From Planctomycetota bacterium (lineage in GTDB: Bacteria; Planctomycetota; UBA1135; GCA-002686595), in the NCBI GenBank assembly GCA_014237855.1, contig JABACD010000019.1, positions 18,276-82,275 on the forward strand: a stretch of 64,000 nt of DNA. The letters are read 5' to 3'. Under the pieces are notes generated by a model, which worked only from the letters and a program-made list of their open reading frames with translations, had not been told where the DNA came from and did no database searches. Within the stretch, counting starts at the first letter, position 1; each line of letters begins with the position of its first letter. Of this stretch, positions 36,442-44,858 are shown piece after piece. Position numbers and translations under genes: made by a program.

Positions 36442-37491
36442 ATGAGAACACTCACCCGATCCCTCGCAAGCCCTTCAAGAGCCGGGGTGACCCTCCTTGA
36501 AGTGGTCATCTCCGCCACCATTCTTGCGCTTGCATTCTCCGTCGTCATCTCCAGCATTGAAACTGAGACCAGGGCACTAGGAGCGCTGACCGAGTTTGCG
36601 GCCACATCCGAGCAGAGATCACAGGTCCTCGCCAAGATCGAGAGAAAGCTGGAATTCGCAACCGGGAAGACCCCCACTGCCTTTCTCACCGATGACCTCA
36701 GCTCTCTGAGCGTGGGCTCTCTAGCCCTCGACACGGTAGGCGGATTCCCAGCGCCCAGCGCGGTCTTGCTTGCCCGTGGAACGGAGAACGAGGAGATCGT
36801 CGCCTATACCGAGGTGCACCAAGATGACCTCACTCTAAAGACATTGGTTCGTGGCAGCTCTTGCTCAACCCCCCATGCACATCCATCTGGCACCGAGGCC
36901 ATCTGGGTCGGACTTGCCAGGCCATGTTCCAACCAGGTCAATCCCTCAGAGAGCGAGTATGACGGAAAGATCAGGGCCTTGGAGGGAACGCTGTTCTATC
37001 AAGGACGGGGTACCGGTTTCGTCTATCGAGTCCCTATCGACCCCAGTGGAGGTAATGACTACTTCACTGACGGTGAGCTGACGCTGGGAGCAGAAGTCTC
37101 GGGCACACAGACCACAGATGGATGGTGCTGCATCTACTTCAAGACCAAGGACCAGATCACAGAGCTGGGGACTGGCCTGGACATAAACAAGGATGGTGAT
37201 CTGGCTGACTCGTTTGATCTGGGCCAGATTCGCCAACGTGTATGGCACGGTACCGATTCAGAAAAAACGCCAACAGACGTCGCCCTCGGCGCCTCAATCT
37301 TCCTGCAAGAGACCTGCGAGACCGGTAGTGATCTGAACGCCGATGGTTTCAATGACCCGATCTTCGTGTGGGACGCAGACAAGCGTCGATTGCACATCAG
37401 TCTCTACTCCATCGCCATATCCGAGAGCAGCATCCCAGCCGTCCACCACAGTTCTCTCACTCTCTTCATGCGCAACTCTGCCGCGCTCTAG
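36442..37491 (+). CDS. PilW/GspJ-type prepilin-like protein
   Basis: 349 aa. N-terminal AGVTLLEVVISATILALAF is a prepilin cleavage/methylation motif with Glu5. The long C-terminal part carries strands and an Asn/Asp-rich loop (DINKDGDLADSFD, DLNADGFND) that look like calcium-binding loops. Most likely a minor pilin of the local system. It starts directly after the previous stop and precedes a small membrane-protein gene. Confidence 0.82.
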   Translation: MRTLTRSLASPSRAGVTLLEVVISATILALAFSVVISSIETETRALGALTEFAATSEQRSQVLAKIERKLEFATGKTPTAFLTDDLSSLSVGSLALDTVGGFPAPSAVLLARGTENEEIVAYTEVHQDDLTLKTLVRGSSCSTPHAHPSGTEAIWVGLARPCSNQVNPSESEYDGKIRALEGTLFYQGRGTGFVYRVPIDPSGGNDYFTDGELTLGAEVSGTQTTDGWCCIYFKTKDQITELGTGLDINKDGDLADSFDLGQIRQRVWHGTDSEKTPTDVALGASIFLQETCETGSDLNADGFNDPIFVWDADKRRLHISLYSIAISESSIPAVHHSSLTLFMRNSAAL

Positions 37492-37512
37492 AGTTCTCTG
37501 ACGACAATCCCC

Positions 37513-38025
37513 ATGTCCCATACTATTCGTACGAAAAGGGTCATCGCACCCGGTTTTCAGTTCAAGGTCACCGTGCGCTTCCTGTGCATCGCGCTGACGC
37601 TAACCCTGGCACAGACCTTCATCCTCAATCACACCATGATGGAGGTTGTCAGGGATCTTCCCCATGACGAGGGGATCATGCTCGCGCTGTGGCCAGAGCT
37701 CTTGCTGGAGAACCTCCTCTTCACACTTGCTTACAGCATCCCCATCACAATCGTCGGGGGATTGCTGATCACCTTCAGGGTCGCTGGCCCCGAGTACCGG
37801 ATCAAGCAGCACCTGAGCAGCCTGATTCGAGGCGAAGACCCTGGTCCCTGCCGACTTCGAAAGGGCGACTCACTTGGCGAGGTTGCTGAGTTGGTCACGC
37901 AGCTACGCTCTCGCCTTCACCAGGAGTCGGGCCCGCAGCAAACCACCGAGCAGGGAGACCTCGAACAGCTGGATCCGCCCTGCGCCCTACCTTCCGAGGG
38001 TCGATCCCAGCGAATGGCGAGCTAG
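37513..38025 (+). CDS. Two-helix membrane protein with HAMP-like tail
   Basis: 170 aa. Two membrane helices (about 20-38 and 66-88) flank a short periplasmic loop, and the segment after the second helix, FRVAGPEYRIKQHLSSLIRG with RLRKGDSLGEVAELVTQL, resembles a HAMP domain. Proteins of this shape occur near pilin genes and hybrid sensors in planctomycetes and deltaproteobacteria. No catalytic domain follows, so it may be a regulator or adaptor of the pilus locus. Confidence 0.7.
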   Translation: MSHTIRTKRVIAPGFQFKVTVRFLCIALTLTLAQTFILNHTMMEVVRDLPHDEGIMLALWPELLLENLLFTLAYSIPITIVGGLLITFRVAGPEYRIKQHLSSLIRGEDPGPCRLRKGDSLGEVAELVTQLRSRLHQESGPQQTTEQGDLEQLDPPCALPSEGRSQRMAS

Positions 38026-38336
38026 CCGAGGCCAGCGCGTCCTCTGGATACCAGGCCTGCCATGACGCTCGCCACTACCTCTGCGCTTGAGGGGGCCTGA
38101 GACCTCTCTGGAGCGTCCGCACACACGCCCATCAGGGGGGATGGCTGGGCAGCCTCCCAGAAGAGCCTGGAGACGCCAGTGGCCAGCAGAACGCCGTCAG
38201 CGACGTCAGCCAGCTCCAGAGCCAGCAAGGCTGATCGTCGAGAGGCTTCAGGATAGGCCAACACCTTCGCGGCCCCCGCCTGCTCCGCCAACCAACCATC
38301 AAGCGTGCAAGTGGACCCCGCCGTCAGGGTTTTCAA
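38022..38336 (-). CDS. Possible small hypothetical protein after gspG
   Basis: A frame with coding-like composition (LLALELADVADGVLLATGVS), ending beside the HAMP-like gene. The opposite strand here gives only Arg/Pro-rich peptides, as expected opposite a real gene. The TTG at 38336 is the first standard start; the frame is open to the gspG stop and a GAGGAG overlaps that stop, so translation may begin slightly upstream at a non-standard codon. No family recognised. Confidence 0.4.
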   Translation of the reverse strand: MKTLTAGSTCTLDGWLAEQAGAAKVLAYPEASRRSALLALELADVADGVLLATGVSRLFWEAAQPSPLMGVCADAPERSQAPSSAEVVASVMAGLVSRGRAGLG

Positions 38337-38376
38337 CAGGTCTCGCGATCCCGCCAGCAGGACGAAAGCTGTCTCC

Positions 38377-39072
38377 TCAGTTCAGATTGGCCGAGCTGAT
38401 CTGTACGACGGGTGACAGACCAAGCGGCTCTGGGACCAAGGGGGCGCCCCAGCCGTCCACTGCAAAGCCAGCGCTCGACGGCAGGTAACCTCGGCTGACG
38501 AGCTTGGTCAGGATCGTGGTGTAATTGGCGGGCAATGGGTCGCTTGCGAGCCAAGTAGCGTTGTAGAGCTGAATCGCCTGGTTCACGATCTTCATCGTAT
38601 CAAGCGTCATTTCACGCCGAATCGGCGTAACATCCACCGTGATCGCAAGGTCATTACCGTCACCAAAGCTCCCTCCCTGCCCCGGACTGGTGATGGTGAG
38701 TACAGAGCCAGCGATGGCAAGCTGATATGCCTGCGACCATGCATCGACCGAGTACTGTGAGAGTCCAGAGTTCTGATCAATACTGAATGCCTGTAGGTAC
38801 GGTCCCGTCCAGCCCGCGACGATCGGGTTCTGCTCCATGTCGCCAATGGCACCCGGTAGCTGGCCCGTATCGCGAAAGTACTCCCCCACTGCCAGCTGAA
38901 GACCATCCAGCTCCTCAAGGGTCGCCCTTCTGGCCTTTGAGTTGATTGCCATTGAGGCAAGCGGGACAGCAGTACCGGCAACAATTGCCATGATGGAAAG
39001 CACGATCACCATTTCAAGGAGCGTGAATCCATCGCAATTCCGCCGTCCGTATAGGTCCTTAGTAGTCATCAT
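38377..39072 (-). CDS. GspG-like pseudopilin
   Basis: 231 aa from the ATG pair at 39072/39069; an in-frame ATG at 39090 inside the gspF end is also possible. Prepilin motif CDGFTLLEMVIVLSIMAIVAG with Glu5, followed by a long helix and a globular part typical of GspG (GEYFRDTGQLPGAIGD, GWTGPYLQAF). It is longer than ordinary GspG because a second alpha-rich segment (LDTMKIVNQAIQLYNATW, then RGYLPSSAGFAVDGWGAPL) repeats the same pattern, giving a near-duplicated layout. Last clear gene of the secretion operon. Confidence 0.85.
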   Translation of the reverse strand: MMTTKDLYGRRNCDGFTLLEMVIVLSIMAIVAGTAVPLASMAINSKARRATLEELDGLQLAVGEYFRDTGQLPGAIGDMEQNPIVAGWTGPYLQAFSIDQNSGLSQYSVDAWSQAYQLAIAGSVLTITSPGQGGSFGDGNDLAITVDVTPIRREMTLDTMKIVNQAIQLYNATWLASDPLPANYTTILTKLVSRGYLPSSAGFAVDGWGAPLVPEPLGLSPVVQISSANLN

Positions 39073-39076
39073 TTTA

Positions 39077-40267
39077 TCAGATGCTCTCATAGAGCTCGAA
39101 CATCGGAAGCAACGCTGATAGGAGAATGAAAGTCACGACAGCGCCAGACCCAAGCAAGAGTGAAGGCTCCAGAAATGAAAGGAACTTCTTCACCGCCCTG
39201 GGAATCTCTTCGTCGTAGTAGTGAGCCAGCTTTTCGAGGGTGACATCGAGAGCACCCGCCTGCTCACCGACATGGACCATCTGAACCAACAGGGGATCAA
39301 TTGATCCCTCCTGTTCAAAGGCCTCGGACATGGTCTTTCCATGCCTGATCTCCTCGACTGACCGCTCAAACGCGGCGGCTATGGCTGAATTCCCACAGGT
39401 ATCCGAGGCGATCTTGAGGATGGTGAAGACATCACAGCCAGCCGCCTGCAAGGTCGAGGCCGTCGATGCGAATCGTGACATCGCAAGCTTGTTGACCAGA
39501 GGACCGACCTTGGGGAGCTTCAAGAGCACGGTATGTACCAACAGCTTCCCCCGTGAGTCTCGCCAAAGAAAGGTCAAGGAGCCGCCCAGGAGGGCCAGGA
39601 GACCACCAACCTGCCAGATGTGATGCCGCAAGAAGCTAGACACCCCCAACACCACCTGTGTCTGCCAGGGTAGTTCACTGCCCGGAGGAAAGAGGCCCAT
39701 GATTCTCGGCAGCACAAAGAGCAGTAGCAGCGCGATCAATCCGATGATCGCCAGGAGCAATAGAGTCGGATAAATCAAGGCCTGGACTGCGGTGGCACGC
39801 ATCGCCTGAGCCCATTCCAGGTAGCGCGCAAGACGTTCCAGGATGAGGTCGAGTGCACCCGAGCTCTCACCTGCACGTATGGAGGCCAGGTAGACTGGGG
39901 GGAATACCCGCGTCTGTGCCTCCATGGATTCCGAGAGGCTGTGACCCGCCCGGAGATCCGCAACCATCCGCTGCACCAGATCTCGCCCACCATGATGCTC
40001 CAGACGCTCTCCGATTCCCTCGAGACCCTCGACAATCGGGACACCGGCACCTGAAACCGTAGCCAACTGCGTCGTAAGCGTGACCAGCTCGCCACGTGCG
40101 ATACTGATCCGCCTGCTTCTCTTCCGGTGGCTGAGAATGGTCGCATCTATCAGTACGAGCCCCTTCTCATCCAGCATCTTGTCCAGATCTATCTCATCTC
40201 TCGCAACCTTGATTCCCTGGGTCCGACGGCCGCTGACCGTGACCGCAACGTATTCAAAGGTCTTCAC
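39077..40267 (-). CDS. gspF: Type II secretion/type IV pilus inner-membrane platform protein
   Basis: 396 aa, normal for GspF/PilC. Two T2SSF domains: the first near 60-185 and the second near 265-390, each with a cytoplasmic helical bundle and membrane helices (LIYPTLLLLAIIGLIALLLL, LLLGSGAVVTFILLSALLP). N-terminal FEYVAVTVSGRRTQGIKVA is typical. It binds the GspE ATPase and the pseudopilins. The start lies 14 nt inside the end of gspE. Confidence 0.92.
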   Translation of the reverse strand: MKTFEYVAVTVSGRRTQGIKVARDEIDLDKMLDEKGLVLIDATILSHRKRSRRISIARGELVTLTTQLATVSGAGVPIVEGLEGIGERLEHHGGRDLVQRMVADLRAGHSLSESMEAQTRVFPPVYLASIRAGESSGALDLILERLARYLEWAQAMRATAVQALIYPTLLLLAIIGLIALLLLFVLPRIMGLFPPGSELPWQTQVVLGVSSFLRHHIWQVGGLLALLGGSLTFLWRDSRGKLLVHTVLLKLPKVGPLVNKLAMSRFASTASTLQAAGCDVFTILKIASDTCGNSAIAAAFERSVEEIRHGKTMSEAFEQEGSIDPLLVQMVHVGEQAGALDVTLEKLAHYYDEEIPRAVKKFLSFLEPSLLLGSGAVVTFILLSALLPMFELYESI

Positions 40268-41939
40268 GTTCCATCCGGGTCAGTCTGTGGCTGGTGTTCA
40301 CACGACGAATTTCCTTCATCGTCGTCACTCCAGCCCGCACCAATCGCTTGCCATCCCCCTCCAGCGATCGGAACCCCTGTTCAGCAGCCAGCTTCTGTAG
40401 CGCGCCCAGGCTCGCCCCGGAGCGTAGAGCATCAGCCATGGTGTCATCCGGCATGAAGAGCTCAGACAAGCAGGTTCGACCTACCAGGCCATAGCCATTG
40501 CAACGCTCACAACCCTCGCCACGAACCAGTGGTCCGGTGTCGGGACCGAGCCAAGACACCTCCTCGGGGCTTGGATCAGTCAATCTAGAACAGCTTTCGC
40601 AATTACGCCGTACGAGTCGCTGCCCAAGAGCACCAATCAGAGAGTCCTCAATCATGTAGGGCTCAATACCGATGTCCATCAACCTCGGAATAACACCAAG
40701 GGCGCTGTTCGTATGGAGAGTCGAAAGTACCAGGTGGCCGGTCATGGAAGCCTTGACTGCCATGTCCGCAGTCTCTCGATCCCTGATCTCGCCGATCAGG
40801 ATGACGTCGGGATCCTGGCGCAGGAGCGCTCGTAGACCCGCGTGGAAGTCAAAGCCAATTGAATTATCGACCTGGCACTGCCGCAGCAGAGGCATCCGGT
40901 ACTCGATTGGATCTTCAATCGTGGTGACGTTGCGCTCAGTCGCATCAATCATCGCAAGCATTGAGTAGAGCGTCGTCGTCTTTCCCGATCCGGTCGGACC
41001 GGTCACGAGGAAAATCCCATGCGGACGTTCGATGACCCTCTGCAGACAGTTGACGTGGCCCTCGCAGATCCCAAGTGAATCGAGGCTCGAGCAACCGCCT
41101 GATCGATCCAATACCCTGAGGACGACATTTTCTCCAAAGCTGCATGGCATGACGGAGACACGCATGTCCACCGAGCTGTCATTGACGACCAACTCGAGAC
41201 GCCCATCCTGTGGGCGACGGCGCTCCGAGATGTCCAGCGAAGAGAGGATCTTCACTCGAGAGATAACAGCGTTGGTCGCCTCCACCGGTAGGTTCTCCCC
41301 CGGATAGAGCACCCCATCGAGTCGATACCGAATTCGGGTAACGCGCTCCTCAGGCTCGATGTGTATGTCGGTTGCACCCCGATTGACGCCATCGATCATG
41401 ATAGCTTCGGTTAGCTCCTCAATTGGCAGCTCAACGAAGGTGCCGCTTCCACTGGCTTGCTGCTCCTGGAAGATCTTTTCCACCAAGCTCGCCGCACCGT
41501 GAAGGTACTCACCGATGAGCTTGTGCAGTTCATTTTCGCTCGTGATGGCAATATCGAGCGGATAAGGAAAGCGATCGCGCACTGATGCAACACAAGCGGG
41601 ATCGTCCGGCGCGACCATCAAGACTCGCAAGGAGCCGTCATCCAGTGAGTACGGAAACGCCATGGTTTCCTTCACGAAATCCACGTCCAAGGTGGAGGCT
41701 ATCAATGGATCGACCTCGACCTCCAGGTGCCGCAGAAAGGGCAAGCCCATATCCTCTGCAATGAGCTCCAGAATGTCCTCTTGCGTGCAGAATGAGAGCG
41801 AGGTGAGGATCTCTCCCAGCGCTCGGTGCGCTCGTTTCTGTTCGGCGAGCGCCACCTCGAGCTGAGCATGAGTGATGCGGCCCCTCTCGATGAGACGGTC
41901 TCCCAGGCGCCCCTTGGGGCTAGTTGCTGAGTTACTCAT
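40254..41939 (-). CDS. gspE: Type II secretion/type IV pilus assembly ATPase
   Basis: 561 aa. N-terminal MshEN/T2SSE_N domain (about 10-150), then the ATPase core with Walker A GPTGSGKTTT (314-323), Asp box (TTIEDPIEYRM), Walker B LIGEIRDRET and His box TGHLVLSTLHT. A tetracysteine zinc motif (CESC, then CERC, about 450-485) marks it as a GspE/PilB extension ATPase and not PilT. Its start directly abuts the stop of the secretin gene. Confidence 0.95.
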   Translation of the reverse strand: MSNSATSPKGRLGDRLIERGRITHAQLEVALAEQKRAHRALGEILTSLSFCTQEDILELIAEDMGLPFLRHLEVEVDPLIASTLDVDFVKETMAFPYSLDDGSLRVLMVAPDDPACVASVRDRFPYPLDIAITSENELHKLIGEYLHGAASLVEKIFQEQQASGSGTFVELPIEELTEAIMIDGVNRGATDIHIEPEERVTRIRYRLDGVLYPGENLPVEATNAVISRVKILSSLDISERRRPQDGRLELVVNDSSVDMRVSVMPCSFGENVVLRVLDRSGGCSSLDSLGICEGHVNCLQRVIERPHGIFLVTGPTGSGKTTTLYSMLAMIDATERNVTTIEDPIEYRMPLLRQCQVDNSIGFDFHAGLRALLRQDPDVILIGEIRDRETADMAVKASMTGHLVLSTLHTNSALGVIPRLMDIGIEPYMIEDSLIGALGQRLVRRNCESCSRLTDPSPEEVSWLGPDTGPLVRGEGCERCNGYGLVGRTCLSELFMPDDTMADALRSGASLGALQKLAAEQGFRSLEGDGKRLVRAGVTTMKEIRRVNTSHRLTRMEREDL

Positions 41940-43376
41940 CTACAGGTCCCCCGCAGGTGTCAGTCCAGCGGCCTTGACCGAGTCGCGGAAGTTCTTCTGA
42001 TACTGCTCGCTCACTCTAGAGCTGGACTTCGAACTGACAATCCGTGGAGTGATGAACACCAGTAGCTGGCGCTTCTTGGCGGCATCGTCGTCTGACCGGA
42101 AGATTCGACCTACCAGCGGCACGTTCATCAGCCAGGGCACACCCGTGTCGGTTTCTGCAATCGAGTTTTCAATCAGCCCACCAATCACTGCGGTGCATTG
42201 GTTTTCGACCAGCATCACGGTGGCCAGGTTCCTGGAATCAATCACCGGCACGCCCTGGAAGAACTCGATCACATTCGAGAACACCTGGTCGACTGTAATC
42301 TCGACCATGCCACCCTCCTGTACTGTCGGAGTGACGATCATCTTCAGACCGACTTCCTTGAACTCGATTTCCTCGGTGGTTGACGCCCCGGCGGTTCCAT
42401 CACCGATCGTCGATGTGATCGTTGCCTGGACATAGGGCACCTCCGTCACGACCTCAACAGTGGCCGCACTCTTGGTCGTGACCAAGACCCTCGGAGAACT
42501 CAAGACATTCACTCCGATGTACTGCTCGAGGGCGGTAAGTGTCGAGATCAGAGGAATGTCAGAGTTATCAAGCGTCAGAGAGAACTCTCCATTACCAGTA
42601 GTAAGAGCCTGTGCAAGAGACAGGAGGTTTGGGCCGCCGATATCTCCGTCAGTGATCAAATTGGCAAAGCCCAGTTCAAATTCCTCGTCCAGGCTGAACT
42701 CAATCAACTCAACCTCGAGCAACACCTGCCGCTTCAAGCGATCCACACTCTCAAGGTAGGTAGCAACGAGGTTTACATCTCTCGATGTGCCATCAACGAG
42801 GATAAGATTTTGCTCTGCATTCACCACCAGGCTCGCACCGTCGGACACAAGCGCTTCCAGGTCTTCCACAATCGAGCCGGCATCGATCGATTGCACTCTG
42901 AATCTTGCGGTCTCAGCCTCACTTCCATCAGAGGGCTCAACCCAGTAGATGCCCTCGGGCTCCTCCATCAACCGCAGCCCATTACGACTGAGGAGTGCAT
43001 GCAATGCATCATTGATGGTCACTGAAGGGAAGGCGGCATCGACCTCACGATCCAAGCTTGAATCAAGGTAGATATTCACACCCGCTTGGTCAGCGATCAT
43101 GTGGATAGCAATACCGAGTGGAATGCCCCGTAATTGGAAAGAAACGAGCTCGTCGGAGCCAATCTTGGCGGGGGCCACGTAGGCAACCGCACTGAACTCC
43201 TCTTCATCGAGGATCGGATCTTCATAGATGATCGGCTCAGGCGGTGACTTCACCTCCTTGGCCACATCCATGGCTTTCATGGGGATCGTTGGCTCAAGCC
43301 CTTTACATGCGGAGCTGCACCACAGGAGGAGCATGGAGGCCTGGAATACCAGCAGACTGCTTCGATTGACTTTCAT
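41940..43376 (-). CDS. gspD: Secretin (GspD/PilQ family outer-membrane channel)
   Basis: 478 aa, short for a secretin. N-terminus MKVNRSSLLVFQASMLLLWC is a signal peptide with a possible lipobox. N-domains: VSFQLRGIPLGIAIHMIADQ and VTINDALHALLSRNGLRL, then a DIAGSIVEDLEALV-like domain. C-terminal secretin core contains VNVLSSPRVLVTTKSAATV and VPLVGRIFRSDDDAAKKRQLLVFITPRIV, the signature region. It assembles the outer-membrane gate of the local system. It follows the PilP/GspB-like gene by 10 nt. Confidence 0.92.
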   Translation of the reverse strand: MKVNRSSLLVFQASMLLLWCSSACKGLEPTIPMKAMDVAKEVKSPPEPIIYEDPILDEEEFSAVAYVAPAKIGSDELVSFQLRGIPLGIAIHMIADQAGVNIYLDSSLDREVDAAFPSVTINDALHALLSRNGLRLMEEPEGIYWVEPSDGSEAETARFRVQSIDAGSIVEDLEALVSDGASLVVNAEQNLILVDGTSRDVNLVATYLESVDRLKRQVLLEVELIEFSLDEEFELGFANLITDGDIGGPNLLSLAQALTTGNGEFSLTLDNSDIPLISTLTALEQYIGVNVLSSPRVLVTTKSAATVEVVTEVPYVQATITSTIGDGTAGASTTEEIEFKEVGLKMIVTPTVQEGGMVEITVDQVFSNVIEFFQGVPVIDSRNLATVMLVENQCTAVIGGLIENSIAETDTGVPWLMNVPLVGRIFRSDDDAAKKRQLLVFITPRIVSSKSSSRVSEQYQKNFRDSVKAAGLTPAGDL

Positions 43377-43386
43377 GATCGGGCCC

Positions 43387-44229
43387 CTACTCTTCAGTGC
43401 CTGGATCGACGCTTGCGTCGGATGTCAGAAGATCAGAAGCCATCGAGGCATCAAGGCTCGGTACGTCCATATCCTCTCCATACCCGCTCACCTCTCCCTC
43501 GGGAGCCTCGTTGATGCTCGGCTCCGTGGTCAGTGACGGTCTCTTGGTTTCGAAGGGTGGCAGCCTCATCCACATCTGTTCTCCCTCGCCCCGCAACAAG
43601 ACACGGGAGGGCTCAATAGCGACAACCTCGAATCGCCCATCGATGAAGTCTCCTTCGCGTAGGATGGTCCTACCGATCAGCGCAACGCGGCCTGCCTCAC
43701 CGTGAATCACGGCATGCAGCTTCCTGCTCTGCTCCAGGGTCATCAGAGCGGACTCTGTAGTCGGCGCTGTTTGATCTATTGGCGTGTCGAGGTCCAGCAA
43801 CTCCAGCGGAACTTGATCAACAACCGGCTGAGGAGGCTCTTGGGCCTGAGAACTGGCAGCCATTCTTCTACGCTGGTATTCCTGAACGAGATTGTTCAGG
43901 TCTACCCGCTTGGTGGCCTTGGCCAGCTCATCAAGGTTGAGTTCCGAGTTGGAGAGCTGCTCTGCTAGAGATTCCTGACCTCCACCGCTATCGAATGGCC
44001 TCTCGCTGGAAGCATTATCGTCCCCTGGCTCGCCAGCCCAACCAGCAGCGTAGTCACCCCCCCACTGGCTCTGGGGACCTCCTCCGAACTGATTTGAATC
44101 AGAAAGCACTCGCTCTGCACGCGGAGTTCTTGCTGTACTCACGACTCCCGTAAAGAGCTGGGGAATCCAGATCGCAATTGCGGTGAGAGCAAGCACTCCC
44201 GTGGATAGCTTCTTAGTCTTGGGGTTCAT
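43387..44229 (-). CDS. PilP/GspB/GspC-like inner-membrane linker protein
   Basis: 280 aa. One N-terminal membrane helix (VLALTAIAIWIPQLFTGVV), a long low-complexity periplasmic linker, then a small beta domain (HAVIHGEAGRVALIGRTILREGDFIDG, FEVVAIEPSRVLLRGEGE) like the HR domain of GspC/PilP that docks on the secretin N0 domain. A Pro/Ser/Glu-rich tail follows. Position between PilO-like and secretin genes matches PilP. The start overlaps the previous stop by one base. Confidence 0.8.
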   Translation of the reverse strand: MNPKTKKLSTGVLALTAIAIWIPQLFTGVVSTARTPRAERVLSDSNQFGGGPQSQWGGDYAAGWAGEPGDDNASSERPFDSGGGQESLAEQLSNSELNLDELAKATKRVDLNNLVQEYQRRRMAASSQAQEPPQPVVDQVPLELLDLDTPIDQTAPTTESALMTLEQSRKLHAVIHGEAGRVALIGRTILREGDFIDGRFEVVAIEPSRVLLRGEGEQMWMRLPPFETKRPSLTTEPSINEAPEGEVSGYGEDMDVPSLDASMASDLLTSDASVDPGTEE

Positions 44230-44858
44230 TAGATTTCATCCAGGCTGGGGTCATCTGCCGCAACCTCTATCTCTCTGGGTGGGTCCGTGAATTGATAGAT
44301 CCCGAGAGACCCGGTCACCTCAAAGTCTGAATCCTCTGGCGTCGCCCGCTCGAAGCGTACGTCCAGAAGTGATGTCGGATATCCAAGGCCACGCATCGCC
44401 GAGAGAAGGCCCTCCAAGGCTGAAGGGGTCGCAACTCCCATGAGGCTCACCTTGGCCATCGCAACGGCTTGATCAGTGATTGGAATGTCAGTTAGCTCGA
44501 AAGGAGCAACGTCCAAGCTGGTCAGCTCTACCCCACACGAGGGAGCGATCCAGCGGAGCGCTGCATTGATCTGAAGGGGCGAGAGTTCGCTAGGCAGCAG
44601 CTCCTTCGTCAGGACGCCCAGCACCACCAAGCGCTCGTCACCCCCGCGATCCTGGAACGCGACGTAGTCACGATGGAGGTTACTGGCCTTCTGATGCCTC
44701 ACCTTGGCAAACTCATGCTCAGCGCGAGTCGAGTACAGGCTGCGAAGCGGCATTCCGAAGGCGCCAACTAGGGCAAGGATCGTGAAGAGACCCGGTGCCC
44801 AGATCTTGAGGATTCGGGCCAGTGCGCCGACCCTGAAATTGTCCAGGGGAGGATTCAC
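44229..44858 (-). CDS. PilO/GspM-like inner-membrane protein
   Basis: 209 aa: a short cytoplasmic tail, one membrane helix (APGLFTILALVGAFGMPL), a coiled-coil segment (EHEFAKVRHQKASNLHRDYVA) and a ferredoxin-like periplasmic domain (ITDQAVAMAKVSLMGVATPSALEGLLSAM). This layout is that of PilO or GspM. It overlaps the PilM-PilN fusion by 4 nt. Confidence 0.8.
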   Translation of the reverse strand: MNPPLDNFRVGALARILKIWAPGLFTILALVGAFGMPLRSLYSTRAEHEFAKVRHQKASNLHRDYVAFQDRGGDERLVVLGVLTKELLPSELSPLQINAALRWIAPSCGVELTSLDVAPFELTDIPITDQAVAMAKVSLMGVATPSALEGLLSAMRGLGYPTSLLDVRFERATPEDSDFEVTGSLGIYQFTDPPREIEVAADDPSLDEI

